A stretch of DNA of 64,000 nt from Bacteroidales bacterium UBA5536 (GTDB lineage: Bacteria; Bacteroidota; Bacteroidia; Bacteroidales; F082). The DNA lies in assembly GCA_002426795.1 (NCBI GenBank), contig DINQ01000016.1, positions 265,477 through 329,476 of the forward strand. The letters run 5' to 3'. The notes under the pieces were generated by a model, which was given only the letters and a program-made list of their open reading frames with translations, did not search any database and was not told the origin of the DNA. Positions 49,402 to 58,360 of this stretch are shown here, piece after piece; within the stretch, counting starts at the first letter, position 1, and each line of letters starts with the position of its first letter. The position numbers and the translations under genes are program-made.

Positions 49402-49692
49402 ATGTCGCACCAAAACGAAGAACCTTTAGGCGAAGTCATCCGGCAGTTTCTCCAGATTTACGGTCTTGAGCCGCGCCTCGATGAAACCAGGCTGATCAAT
49501 TCATGGGAGAAAGTAGTTGGGAAAATGATTACTAAACACACCATGGATTTGCATGTGCACAAGCGAACCCTTTTTGTGAGGATCGACTCGGATGCCTTGC
49601 GCAATGAACTCAGTTATGCCAAATCGTTGATCGTGAAAAATCTCAACAAGGAGGCCGGGAAAGAAGTGATCGATGAGATCGTTTTCAGGTAA
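49402..49692 (+). CDS. DUF721 protein
   Basis: A 96-residue protein of the DUF721 family (RNA-binding-like, related to DciA). Family traits: EVIRQFLQIYGLEPRLDETRL, SWEKVVGKMITKHT and the strand KRTLFVRIDSDALRNELSYAK. It is usually found beside recF or dnaA genes in Bacteroidota. It may help load the replicative helicase, as DciA does; that is by relation only. It starts 15 bases after recF. Confidence 0.9.
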   Translation: MSHQNEEPLGEVIRQFLQIYGLEPRLDETRLINSWEKVVGKMITKHTMDLHVHKRTLFVRIDSDALRNELSYAKSLIVKNLNKEAGKEVIDEIVFR

Positions 49693-49703
49693 ACTAGCTG
49701 TAA

Positions 49704-50543
49704 TTATTTCTTGTTTTTCTGTTTCCACGCATCAATAATGGCAACCAGCTGGTTTAATCCATCTGTCAGCGCAGCCGGGCCTGGTTGTAGGATGAGGGTA
49801 GAATCAATTTCGTGAATCTCTTCCTGCTGAACAGCGTTAATGCCATTCCATCCTGTGCGGTTCAGAATTTTGGACGGTATCACACGTTTTCCGCACCAGG
49901 AGGCAATAATGATGTCGGGGTTACGACGGATTACTTCGGCTTCGTTGCTGATCATCCTGCCGCGCGCAGCTTTGCTGTGTGATAATTCTTCGAAACAGTC
50001 TTTTCCGCCAGCAATCTCGATGAGCTCAGAAACCCACCTGATGCCGCTGATAAGCGGATTGTACCATTCTTCAAAATAAACGAGGGGTCTTTCCGACTGG
50101 TCCTCGGCAGTGCTTTTTGCAATCTGATTTAGGTTTGCCTGTATGGATGAAATAAGTTTTTGCGCTTCACGGGCACGGCCAACAAGGCTGCCGGTAAGCA
50201 GTATCACTTGCAATATTTCGGATATACTTCGCTGGTTAAAAACCAGCACCTGGAAGCCTTCTTTGATGAGTTGTTTAGCTGCTTCTGCCTGCACATCCGA
50301 GAAACCCAGGATTAAATCAGGGTTTATCTGCCTGATTTTTTCCATGTTTACTCCAGTGAAATCACAAACCATGGGCTTATCGGTTCTGGCTTCGGGCGGA
50401 CGCATGGTGTAAACTGAAATGCCGGCAATACGCGCTTCTTCACCCAAGGCATACAAGATTTCGGTAAACTCTTCGGTCAGGCAAACGATGCGCTCAGGGT
50501 AGGATACACCTTTGAAATGGATTTGTTTGTTGCTTTTTCTCAT
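49704..50543 (-). CDS. BtuF-like cobalamin/iron-siderophore-type binding protein
   Basis: A 279-residue protein of the type III periplasmic binding fold (helical-backbone class). Start MRKSNKQIHFKG. Motifs: RIVCLTEEFTEILYALG, the YDRV-type loop NPDLILGFSDVQ, VYFEEWYNPLISG, NPDIIIASWCG. It lacks a clear signal peptide or lipobox, so it may be a cytosolic or degenerate relative, or its start lies elsewhere. BtuF-like proteins bind cobalamin or cobinamide; this one could also be a cobalamin salvage protein. No transport genes are adjacent. Convergent with the DUF721 gene. Confidence 0.75.
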   Translation of the reverse strand: MRKSNKQIHFKGVSYPERIVCLTEEFTEILYALGEEARIAGISVYTMRPPEARTDKPMVCDFTGVNMEKIRQINPDLILGFSDVQAEAAKQLIKEGFQVLVFNQRSISEILQVILLTGSLVGRAREAQKLISSIQANLNQIAKSTAEDQSERPLVYFEEWYNPLISGIRWVSELIEIAGGKDCFEELSHSKAARGRMISNEAEVIRRNPDIIIASWCGKRVIPSKILNRTGWNGINAVQQEEIHEIDSTLILQPGPAALTDGLNQLVAIIDAWKQKNKK

Positions 50544-50710
50544 CAAATATTTTTCCTTTATAATCAAACAGTTTTCTGGCGCCAAATATTGCCCAGTACA
50601 AGATTACATTGTTATCATGTTAAAAGTGAAGATTTTACCTTAGATAAAATGTCAAAGGTATAGCATAAACAAAACACGTTTTGAATCGCTTTCAATTCGA
50701 TGTGAATTCC

Positions 50711-50736
50711 TACCTTTGCACAAAATTTTGCAAAAT
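50711..50736 (+). promoter_or_regulatory. efp promoter and palindrome
   Basis: TACCTTTG at 50711-50718 is an exact -7 box. A perfect 12-base palindrome ATTTTGCAAAAT follows at 50725-50736 just before the start at 50745. Confidence 0.55.
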
Positions 50737-50744
50737 CGAATTTT

Positions 50745-51311
50745 ATGGCAACTACTGCTGACTTTAGAAACGGATTGATTATCGAATTTAATGGGGATTT
50801 ATATTCTATTGTTGAATTTCAGCATGTGAAACCCGGAAAAGGCGCAGCATTTGTGCGCACAAAAATCAGAAACCTCAAAACTGGCAAGCTGCTTCCCAAC
50901 ACTTTTCCGGCTGGCGTGAAGATCAACATCCAGCGTGTGGAACGTCGCCCCATGCAGTACCTTTACAATGATGGCGTTGACTATCATTTTATGAACAACG
51001 ATACTTTTGAGCAATTGGCAATCAGTAAAGATCTGATCAACTCGCCACAATTCCTGAAAGAAGGTGATGTGGCAGAAATGATGTACCACACCGAAACTGA
51101 TTCAGTACTCACTTGTGAATTGCCATCAGCGGTCGTGTTGGAGGTTACCTACACCGAACCTGGCGAAAAAGGCAATACTGCAACCAATGCCATGAAAGAT
51201 GCAACACTTGAAACAGGCGCTGTGATCAAAGTGCCGTTGTTCATCAATATTGGCGATAAAATCAAAGTGGATACACGCGACGGAAGTTATTCTGAGCGTG
51301 TGAAAGAATAG
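50745..51311 (+). CDS. efp: Elongation factor P
   Basis: A 188-residue EF-P. It has the three-domain layout of the family and the loop HVKPGKGAAF at about residues 27-36, with the Lys (about 32) that is modified in many bacteria. The C-terminal ends with the EF-P signature VDTRDGSYSERVKE. EF-P relieves ribosome stalling at consecutive prolines. It has its own promoter with a small palindrome in the 5' leader. Confidence 0.96.
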   Translation: MATTADFRNGLIIEFNGDLYSIVEFQHVKPGKGAAFVRTKIRNLKTGKLLPNTFPAGVKINIQRVERRPMQYLYNDGVDYHFMNNDTFEQLAISKDLINSPQFLKEGDVAEMMYHTETDSVLTCELPSAVVLEVTYTEPGEKGNTATNAMKDATLETGAVIKVPLFINIGDKIKVDTRDGSYSERVKE

Positions 51312-51384
51312 CCGTTCTTCATCGTGAAAACACTTTCATTGTGTTTATTTTACGACCTAATCAATTGGTTACAACACCTATTTT

Positions 51385-52317
51385 ATGAAATTTAATCCAG
51401 CTTTGCAGCTTGCTCAGGTTGCCGAAATGATTGGAGCCGAATATAATGGCGCTCCTGATTTTTTAATTACCGGACTGAATGAGATTCATATGGTCGAGGC
51501 AGGCGACGTGACTTTTGTCGATCATCCAAAATATTACGACAAGGCTCTCAACTCAAAGGCAACAACTATAATTATCAACAAAAAAGTGGAATGTCCTGCG
51601 GGGAAGGCCTTGCTTTTTCACGATAAGCCATTCGATGCATTTATCCAACTGATCCGCAAATACCGCCCTTTTGAAGCCTCAAACGTGAACATTAGTCCTA
51701 GTGCTGAGATTGGCGAAGGAACTGTTATTCAGCCGGGTGCTTTTATAGGTAACCATGTCACCATCGGGAAAAACTGCTTGATTCACGCCAATGTCAGTAT
51801 TTATGACCATACAGCGATTGGCGATGATGTCATCATTCATTCGAATTCTGTGCTAGGTGCTGATGCCTATTATTTTCAACGCCGGCCTGAAGGTTACAAA
51901 AAGTTTGAATCGTGTGGCCGTGTCATTATTGGTAATAGGGTTGAAATCGGAGCGCTTTGCAGCATCGACAAGGGTGTAACCGGCGATACCGAGATTGGCG
52001 ATGGAACCAAACTCGACAACCACTGTCAGGTCGGACACGACACGTATATTGGCAAAAACTGTCTGATCGGCTCACATGCGGCAATTGCTGGCGTGACGCG
52101 CATCGAAGATGATGTCATTGTCTGGGGGCGGGTGGCCATCAACAAAGACCTCGTGATTGGAAAAGGTGCTGTGATTCTGGCTACTTCGGCCGTTGATAAA
52201 ACACTTGAAGGTGGAAAAACCTATTTCGGTGTTCCAGCGGATGAAGTGCGTAAAAAATGGCGCGAACTTGCAGCGCTTCGTCAACTGCCTGACCTGATCA
52301 GCTCGAAAAAAATATAA
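51385..52317 (+). CDS. lpxD: UDP-3-O-acylglucosamine N-acyltransferase (LpxD)
   Basis: A 310-residue left-handed beta-helix acyltransferase. The N-terminal uridine-binding domain (residues 1-100) is followed by hexapeptide repeats (VIQPGAFIGNHVTIGKNCLI...) and the active-site HCQVGHDTYIG with catalytic His near residue 215. LpxD adds the second acyl chain of lipid A. The end of the gene is followed by a terminator. It stands beside O-antigen genes, in line with a role in LPS. Confidence 0.93.
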   Translation: MKFNPALQLAQVAEMIGAEYNGAPDFLITGLNEIHMVEAGDVTFVDHPKYYDKALNSKATTIIINKKVECPAGKALLFHDKPFDAFIQLIRKYRPFEASNVNISPSAEIGEGTVIQPGAFIGNHVTIGKNCLIHANVSIYDHTAIGDDVIIHSNSVLGADAYYFQRRPEGYKKFESCGRVIIGNRVEIGALCSIDKGVTGDTEIGDGTKLDNHCQVGHDTYIGKNCLIGSHAAIAGVTRIEDDVIVWGRVAINKDLVIGKGAVILATSAVDKTLEGGKTYFGVPADEVRKKWRELAALRQLPDLISSKKI

Positions 52318-52336
52318 AAGAAATTATTAGAAAAGG

Positions 52337-52367
52337 AGAGACTTCCAAAAGGAGTCTCTTTTTTTTG
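52337..52367 (+). terminator. Terminator of lpxD
   Basis: Arms AGAGACTTCC and GGAGTCTCT pair around AAAA and are followed by a run of nine T. It separates lpxD from the convergent O-antigen ligase gene. Confidence 0.88.
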
Positions 52368-53852
52368 TCAGCTCTGACTTGCTGGCAGTTCCTCCTGAGG
52401 CAACTCAGCTTTTGGTGACTCTTTTTTAGTGTAATAAAGATCAATTACTACGATTATTGCCATACATCCCCAAACAGGAACAGATAACTTGTCTGTATCA
52501 AGGAAGTTATTCAGAAAGCCGTGCACGAAATAACTGATCAGAGCGAGTGTGGCGGCTAGAGATAGCACACGCGCTTCTTTATTTTTGGCATTTTGATAAG
52601 CCCGCAGGCCGGTATAAATCATTACACCAACCAACAGAAATACCAATAACATCCCCGGTATGCCCATCTCAGCAAGTGGGCCGATATATTCACTGTGTGC
52701 GTTGCCGCCGTCACCGGCATTGGTGCTGATGATTGTTTTTTCTATCGATCGCTGAAAAGGTGCATAAACAAACTGATAAGTACCTGGTCCCCAACCGACC
52801 CATGGTCGCTCGTTATGAAGTCGGAAGGCCGCCTGCCAGCGGTTGATGCGTTCGAGGTTGGAGGCATCAGAAGAAATATTTGAGATTGACCGCACGTGTT
52901 CGACTAGGTTGTTAGAAGAATCCTGCTTGTTTTTCTCAAGGGCATCGATAATTTCGTGTTCAAATGTGAAAAACAGCGTAACCAGGGTAATGAACGAGAG
53001 CAAGATCCAACGGAATTTGATGCGCAGCAATACAGCCAAAAATACCAGCAGGGCTGCTGCGATACTGATCCAGGCTGCACGACTCAACGAGAGTACCGTA
53101 CCCGTGGCAAGGATCACAACGGTGAGGATAACAAAAAATCTTTTTGTAGCCGACAGACCTGGATAAAAAAGATAGCCAACAGCCAATATCAGATACATGG
53201 CCAGGGCGGCACCATAGGCAGTATGGTCATTGTAGAAAGGCGACATCACCCAGTGTGCAGAAGAATCGCTAAAGCCATAACTGGCGTGATGTATGATGGT
53301 ATAGGCAATTACGCCAATCAGTGTTACAATGTAGAGCCAGATGAACCAATGAACATACTTAAATTGCTTAAAAACAAGCGCCGCTACAAAAAACGAAGGC
53401 ACTACAAACCAAAGCCTTGAAACAATATATTTCACCGAGACTAATGGCAACTCGCTGGTAAAAGTGGTGATGATCATCCATCCTAACATGAGGTAAAGGA
53501 CATTGGCAATGGGATGTTTGGCAATTTTGGTATCGTAGTTTCTTTCGTATAGTATTTTGGCGATAAAAAGGACCAAAACACCAAATAGCAGAGGCTCTAC
53601 CGGGAGCGAGATGGCCAGACCGGCATCCATGTCTTCAATGTTGACCGAAAGTGGGGTAAGGAACGCAATGAGTAAGATTACCCTATCCAATGAAAAGACA
53701 TACAATAGCAGAATACCCAAAACGATTGGCAATCCAAAGGCAAGATAAAAGTCCTTTTGCACAACCAGATACAGGTTCAGCGCAACAAAAAGCGCTGCTG
53801 CCAGGTATAACCACGCTATTTTAATGCGATCTGTCAAAATAGATTGTTTCAA
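52368..53852 (-). CDS. O-antigen ligase family protein (Wzy/WaaL-like)
   Basis: A 494-residue membrane protein with about twelve membrane segments and the O-antigen ligase family trait of a large periplasmic loop (about residues 300-380) containing NERPWVGWGPGTYQF and NAHSEYIGPLAEMG. That H-x-E-Y region with a preceding Arg is the family signature. It joins O-antigen or exopolysaccharide to its carrier or polymerises it. It is the last gene of a minus-strand glycan operon (two Wzz proteins lie directly upstream). Confidence 0.9.
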   Translation of the reverse strand: MKQSILTDRIKIAWLYLAAALFVALNLYLVVQKDFYLAFGLPIVLGILLLYVFSLDRVILLIAFLTPLSVNIEDMDAGLAISLPVEPLLFGVLVLFIAKILYERNYDTKIAKHPIANVLYLMLGWMIITTFTSELPLVSVKYIVSRLWFVVPSFFVAALVFKQFKYVHWFIWLYIVTLIGVIAYTIIHHASYGFSDSSAHWVMSPFYNDHTAYGAALAMYLILAVGYLFYPGLSATKRFFVILTVVILATGTVLSLSRAAWISIAAALLVFLAVLLRIKFRWILLSFITLVTLFFTFEHEIIDALEKNKQDSSNNLVEHVRSISNISSDASNLERINRWQAAFRLHNERPWVGWGPGTYQFVYAPFQRSIEKTIISTNAGDGGNAHSEYIGPLAEMGIPGMLLVFLLVGVMIYTGLRAYQNAKNKEARVLSLAATLALISYFVHGFLNNFLDTDKLSVPVWGCMAIIVVIDLYYTKKESPKAELPQEELPASQS

Positions 53853-54815
53853 TTATTGTTGAAGCATAAACCGCTTCTTGTTTTCGATGGCGAAAACAAC
53901 CAAAATAGAAATCAGTAATGCACCCAAAGCCGAAAGAGCAACCACAATCCAGCGAACGGGATACGACTTTTTGTCGGCAGGAAAAGGCCTTGAAATAATA
54001 TTGGAATAAGTAAGGTTTGAACGGTAAAAGCGCATTTCCTGTTCGTAGTCCACTTTGATGTCGACATAAGTCCTCGATTCGTGCTGTAGCATTTCTACGA
54101 TGGTCAGCAATTCGCCACCCAATTCTTCAATATTCTTTTTCAGCTCGGCTACACCTTTGTTGTTCACACCGGCTGTATTACTGCCGTCAAAAGTTTTCAG
54201 GTAACCTTTCATGATTTCCTGCGACTGCACGCTATAATCAATAAGGCCGTACTGTGTTCCCAAGACCTGCAGCCGTGTCTGCAACGAGTCGATCAACTTG
54301 ATTTTGGCGCGGAGTTGTTTTTCGTACATCTGAATCACTTCCCACCGTTTCGACTTGTGCATAAAGGCGACTTTTTCATCGTAAAGATGCAAAATCTCAC
54401 TGGCCATTTGTGCAGCCTGTTCCGGGTTTTTGTCAAGCACTACAATCGAGATGGCTTCGTAAGGTGTCTTGCTGATTTTAACCTTTTCGTGGTATTCGGT
54501 CATCAACGCCGTTTTCCAGTAAGGATAATCGGGATCAATCTTGTAATCGTTCAGGAGGTCAAACTTGATTACCATTGAATCAACAATATCCTGCGACTGC
54601 AAAATCTGCAGCATTTGTTCCGTTTCGCTTTCGTCGGAGTAGCTGTTGATATTGGCCGGATAAGCAATCGCTTCTGATTTATACAGCGGCGTAATAAACG
54701 CTGAACCTGAAAAAATTGCTCCAAGCACAGCCGCAACGATTGTAATCACCGCAAGGTGATACTTCCATTTGAGGAGGAGCCCAATTAATGAAGTGTTGTT
54801 GAAGTAGTTATCCAT
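53853..54815 (-). CDS. Wzz-type chain-length regulator, second copy
   Basis: A 320-residue protein with a membrane segment near each end (about 22-45 and 290-312) and a coiled-coil-rich periplasmic domain between, the Wzz/PCP layout. Start chosen at MDNYFNNTSLIGLLLKWKYH; the longer ATG at 55034 overlaps the upstream gene and adds an improbable Cys/Lys-rich stretch. It is a paralogue of the upstream gene: both have TPLYKS, Y.....SDESETEQMLQIL / EDEQTEQMLQILNS, and near the end FPADKKSYPVRWIVV / FVAERKSYPVRWIIV. Such proteins set glycan chain length with the polymerase. Confidence 0.9.
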   Translation of the reverse strand: MDNYFNNTSLIGLLLKWKYHLAVITIVAAVLGAIFSGSAFITPLYKSEAIAYPANINSYSDESETEQMLQILQSQDIVDSMVIKFDLLNDYKIDPDYPYWKTALMTEYHEKVKISKTPYEAISIVVLDKNPEQAAQMASEILHLYDEKVAFMHKSKRWEVIQMYEKQLRAKIKLIDSLQTRLQVLGTQYGLIDYSVQSQEIMKGYLKTFDGSNTAGVNNKGVAELKKNIEELGGELLTIVEMLQHESRTYVDIKVDYEQEMRFYRSNLTYSNIISRPFPADKKSYPVRWIVVALSALGALLISILVVFAIENKKRFMLQQ

Positions 54816-54874
54816 CGTGATCAGATTATGCTCGTTTTTAGGTTGAATGTTGATTTTTTGTATGGTTGATGTGA

Positions 54875-55954
54875 TTAACCTGTAATTTTCCTTGAGAATT
54901 TCGGGTCCAGACTTTTTTTTTTCACTTGTTCTACTGGAACATTTTTGGTGCCGACATTTATTTTTTCGAGTATGATTAACACGATAACCATCAGAAAAAA
55001 AGTAGATGTCAGCGCAATAAGGACAATGATCCAACGTACCGGGTAAGATTTTCTCTCGGCCACAAAAGCAGAGGTAACAACGAATTTGTGAGGTAGATTT
55101 TGTGTGGCATCAACCTTGGCTTCTTCGTATTTGGCTTTCATCTCCGACAACTGCTTGCGCTCATGCTCAAGCATGTCTCTGATCGAAACGTAATAGCCGC
55201 CATAATCGGCCAAAACCTTCATTTTTTCTTCAAGTGCCTTGATGCCGGCCTTGTTTCCGCGGGCGAGTTCAATAGCGAGTTGCTGGTTGATCATTTCGGC
55301 CTGACTTTCATAATCGTTGATGCCAAGCCGTCTGAAACTATTCAGCGAATCCTCCATTTGCCGAACTTCGTCACGTTGCTTAAAGTATTCTGATTCAACA
55401 ATTTTGAACGCTTTGATGGCTACTTCCTTTTGCATGGCGTTCATGGTCGAATCAAACAATTCAGCCATGTCGTTGGCCATTTTGGCAGCAATTACAGGAT
55501 CTTTGTCGAGCACAGTGATTTTTACGGCAGTATACTCTGTGCGTCTGAATTTCACTTTGCTCTCATACTCATCATAAAGTGTGGTAAAACGGTATTTTTC
55601 ATCAGAACCGATGTCATAATGATTCATAAGATCATATTTTTCAATGATCCGGTCTCTGATTTTGTTTGAATTCAGGATCTGAAGCATCTGTTCCGTTTGT
55701 TCGTCTTCACCAAACTCAAGTATGTCTTTGCTGGTTTGAAAATTGCTGCTCAACAAAATTTTTGAAATGGAATTCGTTGAAGTGGGATACAGAATAACAG
55801 TCGACTTATATAAAGGAGTGATAAAAAGTGGTGAGGTAAAAAGATAAGAAAGCAATATGGTGGCGAGCATCACAACGAAGATGGGAATCTTGTAGCGAGC
55901 AACCAGGCTGAGCAAGTTTAGTGAATTCAAGTCTCCTTTTTCAAACTGTTGCAT
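54875..55954 (-). CDS. Wzz-type chain-length regulator, first copy
   Basis: A 359-residue Wzz/PCP-like protein with membrane segments at about 17-37 and 311-332 and a long coiled-coil between (KALEEKMKVLADYGGYYVSIRDMLEHERKQLSEMKAKYEEA). It has no tyrosine-kinase domain. It is the paralogue of the gene directly downstream, with the same order of conserved blocks. Two consecutive copies are unusual and may form a mixed ring or handle two glycans. A TATTTTTG box lies upstream (55980-55987, minus). Confidence 0.9.
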   Translation of the reverse strand: MQQFEKGDLNSLNLLSLVARYKIPIFVVMLATILLSYLFTSPLFITPLYKSTVILYPTSTNSISKILLSSNFQTSKDILEFGEDEQTEQMLQILNSNKIRDRIIEKYDLMNHYDIGSDEKYRFTTLYDEYESKVKFRRTEYTAVKITVLDKDPVIAAKMANDMAELFDSTMNAMQKEVAIKAFKIVESEYFKQRDEVRQMEDSLNSFRRLGINDYESQAEMINQQLAIELARGNKAGIKALEEKMKVLADYGGYYVSIRDMLEHERKQLSEMKAKYEEAKVDATQNLPHKFVVTSAFVAERKSYPVRWIIVLIALTSTFFLMVIVLIILEKINVGTKNVPVEQVKKKSLDPKFSRKITG

Positions 55955-55979
55955 AGATAATGCTGATTTTAAAGGTCGT

Positions 55980-55987
55980 CAAAAATA
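55980..55987 (-). promoter_or_regulatory. -7 box of the wzz-ligase operon
   Basis: Minus strand TATTTTTG (TAnnTTTG) lies 26 bases before the start at 55954. Confidence 0.45.
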
Positions 55988-56045
55988 GGAAAATATATTG
56001 GAGCGACAAAGAAGGGTGATGATTCAATTAAAATTAATACTAAAA

Positions 56046-57530
56046 TTAGGATTCCCGATTGATGAGTAATAGTCTTAATTCTTTGATATTTAGAATTTTG
56101 AATATAAATACAAGGAGAAAGTTCAGCGTGAGTGAGATCACAAAAGCCAGCATCCAATTCATCGATAAATGTGTCGAAATCCAGCTTGTTGTCAAGATGA
56201 AAACAAAAAACCCAAGCAAACGAATCCAAAACTTCATGCTAAAGCGGAGATGAAAAATCTTTTCGGCCAGGGCAAATTGCAAAATTGCTGTAAAAACCTG
56301 CACACCCAGACTTGCGTAGGCAGCACCTAACGCCTGTAGTCGGGGTATCAGAATCAGGTTTACGGCAACATTCAACACTACGCCGCTGGCAGCAATGATG
56401 TTCAGCATTTTCAGGTTGCCATTTGCCGTGAGTAGTGTGCCAAAAATATAGGTAACAGAAACAGCTACAAAACTGCCCATCAAGACTCTAAACACGCTTG
56501 CCGACTCTGCAATGCGGGTCTGAAAATTCAAAATCGATTCGTTTGCCTGTATGCCATACAGCAATTCCATGATATGTGTGCTGTAAAAAATGGACATCAC
56601 AGCAATAATACCTGTCATAGAGATAATCAGGCTAAACGAAAGCTGCGTGAGTTGTTTTACCGATTCTTTTCGCTTGATAAGGGCTGAGAAAATGGGCAAT
56701 AGCAAAACAGCAAACAGCAATGAAATATTGTTGCCTGCATCCAGCAGCCTAAAAGCTCTTCCATAAATACCCGTTTGCGTCAGACTGATTTCTTTGGGAA
56801 GCAGTCGTTCGAGCAAAACAGGTTCGAGGCGGTTGTAAAAACTCATCAACAGCACCAACAGTGCAAAAGGGAGACTCCTCTTGATGATCATGATGGAGAA
56901 AGGCACACTAAATGTTAGTTTCACCTGGCCTGCATGCCGCAAAACAACGAAAACTGCCACCAGGGTTGTAACCAGATAAGCTGCTGTTTGGGCATAGACA
57001 AACCATTCAATCTGAAAAGTGCCGTGAAAAAAACCGGACCATAACATGAAGCTACAGATGATAATCATCAGTACCCGATCGAGTACTGAAAGAAAACTGT
57101 CGGTTTTAAAGAGCAACAGCCCCGAAATGTTTGAGCGGAGGTATAAAATGAAAGACAATAAAACCTGGTTGAAGCCTACCCAGGCAAGGAGCATGAGCTG
57201 GTGTGTGTTGTATCCAATGACCACACCAATCAAAAACGTCACAAGGCCATATAACACAGCCAACATCATTTTTAAACTGGCAATACCGGCAAAATGCTTG
57301 TTGAGCAAATGGTTGTTCTGTGCAATATTGCGGTTATTGAAGTTGGTGATGCCCAGATCGAGCAGGATATAAAAAAGGAACGAAAAGCTATAGATGGAAA
57401 GGTAGAATCCGTAATTGGCATCGCCGACTGCATTTTGCACAGCGCGGTCAACACCCAGTATCCAGAATGGCTTGATCAGAAGATTCAGAAAAAGGAGTAG
57501 CGCCAGGTTTCGGACAAATCTTTTCTGCAT
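56046..57530 (-). CDS. Oligosaccharide flippase (Wzx-like)
   Basis: A 494-residue multi-spanning protein of the polysaccharide biosynthesis family, about fourteen hydrophobic segments. The N-terminal GVDRAVQNAVGDANYGFYLSIYSFSFLFYILLDLGITNFNNRNIAQN is typical of Wzx. It differs from the flippase at 15384, and is likely specific for the glycan made by this cluster. It precedes the Wzz genes on the same strand. Confidence 0.9.
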   Translation of the reverse strand: MQKRFVRNLALLLFLNLLIKPFWILGVDRAVQNAVGDANYGFYLSIYSFSFLFYILLDLGITNFNNRNIAQNNHLLNKHFAGIASLKMMLAVLYGLVTFLIGVVIGYNTHQLMLLAWVGFNQVLLSFILYLRSNISGLLLFKTDSFLSVLDRVLMIIICSFMLWSGFFHGTFQIEWFVYAQTAAYLVTTLVAVFVVLRHAGQVKLTFSVPFSIMIIKRSLPFALLVLLMSFYNRLEPVLLERLLPKEISLTQTGIYGRAFRLLDAGNNISLLFAVLLLPIFSALIKRKESVKQLTQLSFSLIISMTGIIAVMSIFYSTHIMELLYGIQANESILNFQTRIAESASVFRVLMGSFVAVSVTYIFGTLLTANGNLKMLNIIAASGVVLNVAVNLILIPRLQALGAAYASLGVQVFTAILQFALAEKIFHLRFSMKFWIRLLGFFVFILTTSWISTHLSMNWMLAFVISLTLNFLLVFIFKILNIKELRLLLINRES

Positions 57531-57554
57531 TGGGTTTGAGCGGTTTCGAAGCGG

Positions 57555-58289
57555 CTAAGGTACAAAAAAGAAATTCTGCGTTTGGTGCTTTCCCTGTTCA
57601 AACGGAACGAGTTTTCTGTTCTGCAGCACCATAATATTATAATTTTCAGACTGCATCAACTCGAAACACTTGTATCGGTTTTCGTTTTCCCACAATTCAG
57701 TGTATATGATGGGGCGGTTTTGCTGTATGATTTTTTTTGCGCCGGCCAACACGAAGTACTCAAAATTTTCCACGTCGAGTTTGATGGCTTTCAGGTTGTT
57801 GCTTTTGCCATTAAGCTCAACACAATCATCAAGTTTGGTAATGGGCGTTTTTACACTTTTACCGTCGTTGAAATCGGTGATGCTTTCGTGCACCACATGA
57901 CTCAGGCCCTGCATTTTCACATCATCCAAAACTGGCATTACCATTTCTACTTCTCCGTTACTGTTGCCCAAGGCTTTTTCGACCACCTTAACATTTTGGA
58001 TATTAAAATGGCGAAGCACTTTCTTTAAGGCAGCAATATTTTGTGGCATAGGCTCAAACGCGATGATGTCGGCCTTTGGGCGCTTCTTTCCGAACCAAAC
58101 AGACATAATGCCAATGTTGGCGCCAACATCCAGAATGGTGCCTTCTTCGGGTATCATATTAAGGAAGTACAGAAAATCACGCTCTTTTTTGTTCCATCGG
58201 AGCGTATAAATGATGTAAATACTGAAAAAATACAAATACCTGTCGAACCCAAGCAACCCCTGCAGCATCTTTTTTACCCGCGCCTTCAT
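57555..58289 (-). CDS. FkbM family methyltransferase
   Basis: A 244-residue class I methyltransferase of the FkbM family. SAM motif: GTILDVGANIGIMSVWFGKKRP, then ADIIAFEPMPQN (Glu/Pro motif), and the C-terminal LKAIKLDVENFEYFVLAGA and RPIIYTELWEN stretches typical of FkbM. In glycan clusters these enzymes O-methylate a sugar. I start it at MKARVKKMLQG (58289) because a TAACTTTG box lies just upstream (minus, 58311-58318) inside the longer reading from 58322. Confidence 0.9.
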   Translation of the reverse strand: MKARVKKMLQGLLGFDRYLYFFSIYIIYTLRWNKKERDFLYFLNMIPEEGTILDVGANIGIMSVWFGKKRPKADIIAFEPMPQNIAALKKVLRHFNIQNVKVVEKALGNSNGEVEMVMPVLDDVKMQGLSHVVHESITDFNDGKSVKTPITKLDDCVELNGKSNNLKAIKLDVENFEYFVLAGAKKIIQQNRPIIYTELWENENRYKCFELMQSENYNIMVLQNRKLVPFEQGKHQTQNFFFVP

Positions 58290-58310
58290 AGAAAATTCTG
58301 ATATTTGCAG

Positions 58311-58318
58311 CAAAGTTA
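58311..58318 (-). promoter_or_regulatory. -7 box deciding the FkbM start
   Basis: Minus strand TAACTTTG (TAnnTTTG) 22 bases before the chosen ATG. Confidence 0.5.
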
Positions 58319-58360
58319 GCAAGTATTCACGAAAGGATTAGCCAAAAACTTCCCAAACCT

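Noticed and set aside
49704..50543. BtuF-like protein as part of a cobalamin importer operon
   Set aside because: No permease or ATPase gene is adjacent and no signal peptide is seen, so an operon role is not claimed.
54816..55034. Longer N-terminus for the second Wzz protein
   Set aside because: It overlaps the upstream gene and adds a Cys/Lys-rich stretch unlike the family; MDNYFNNTSL is the natural start.
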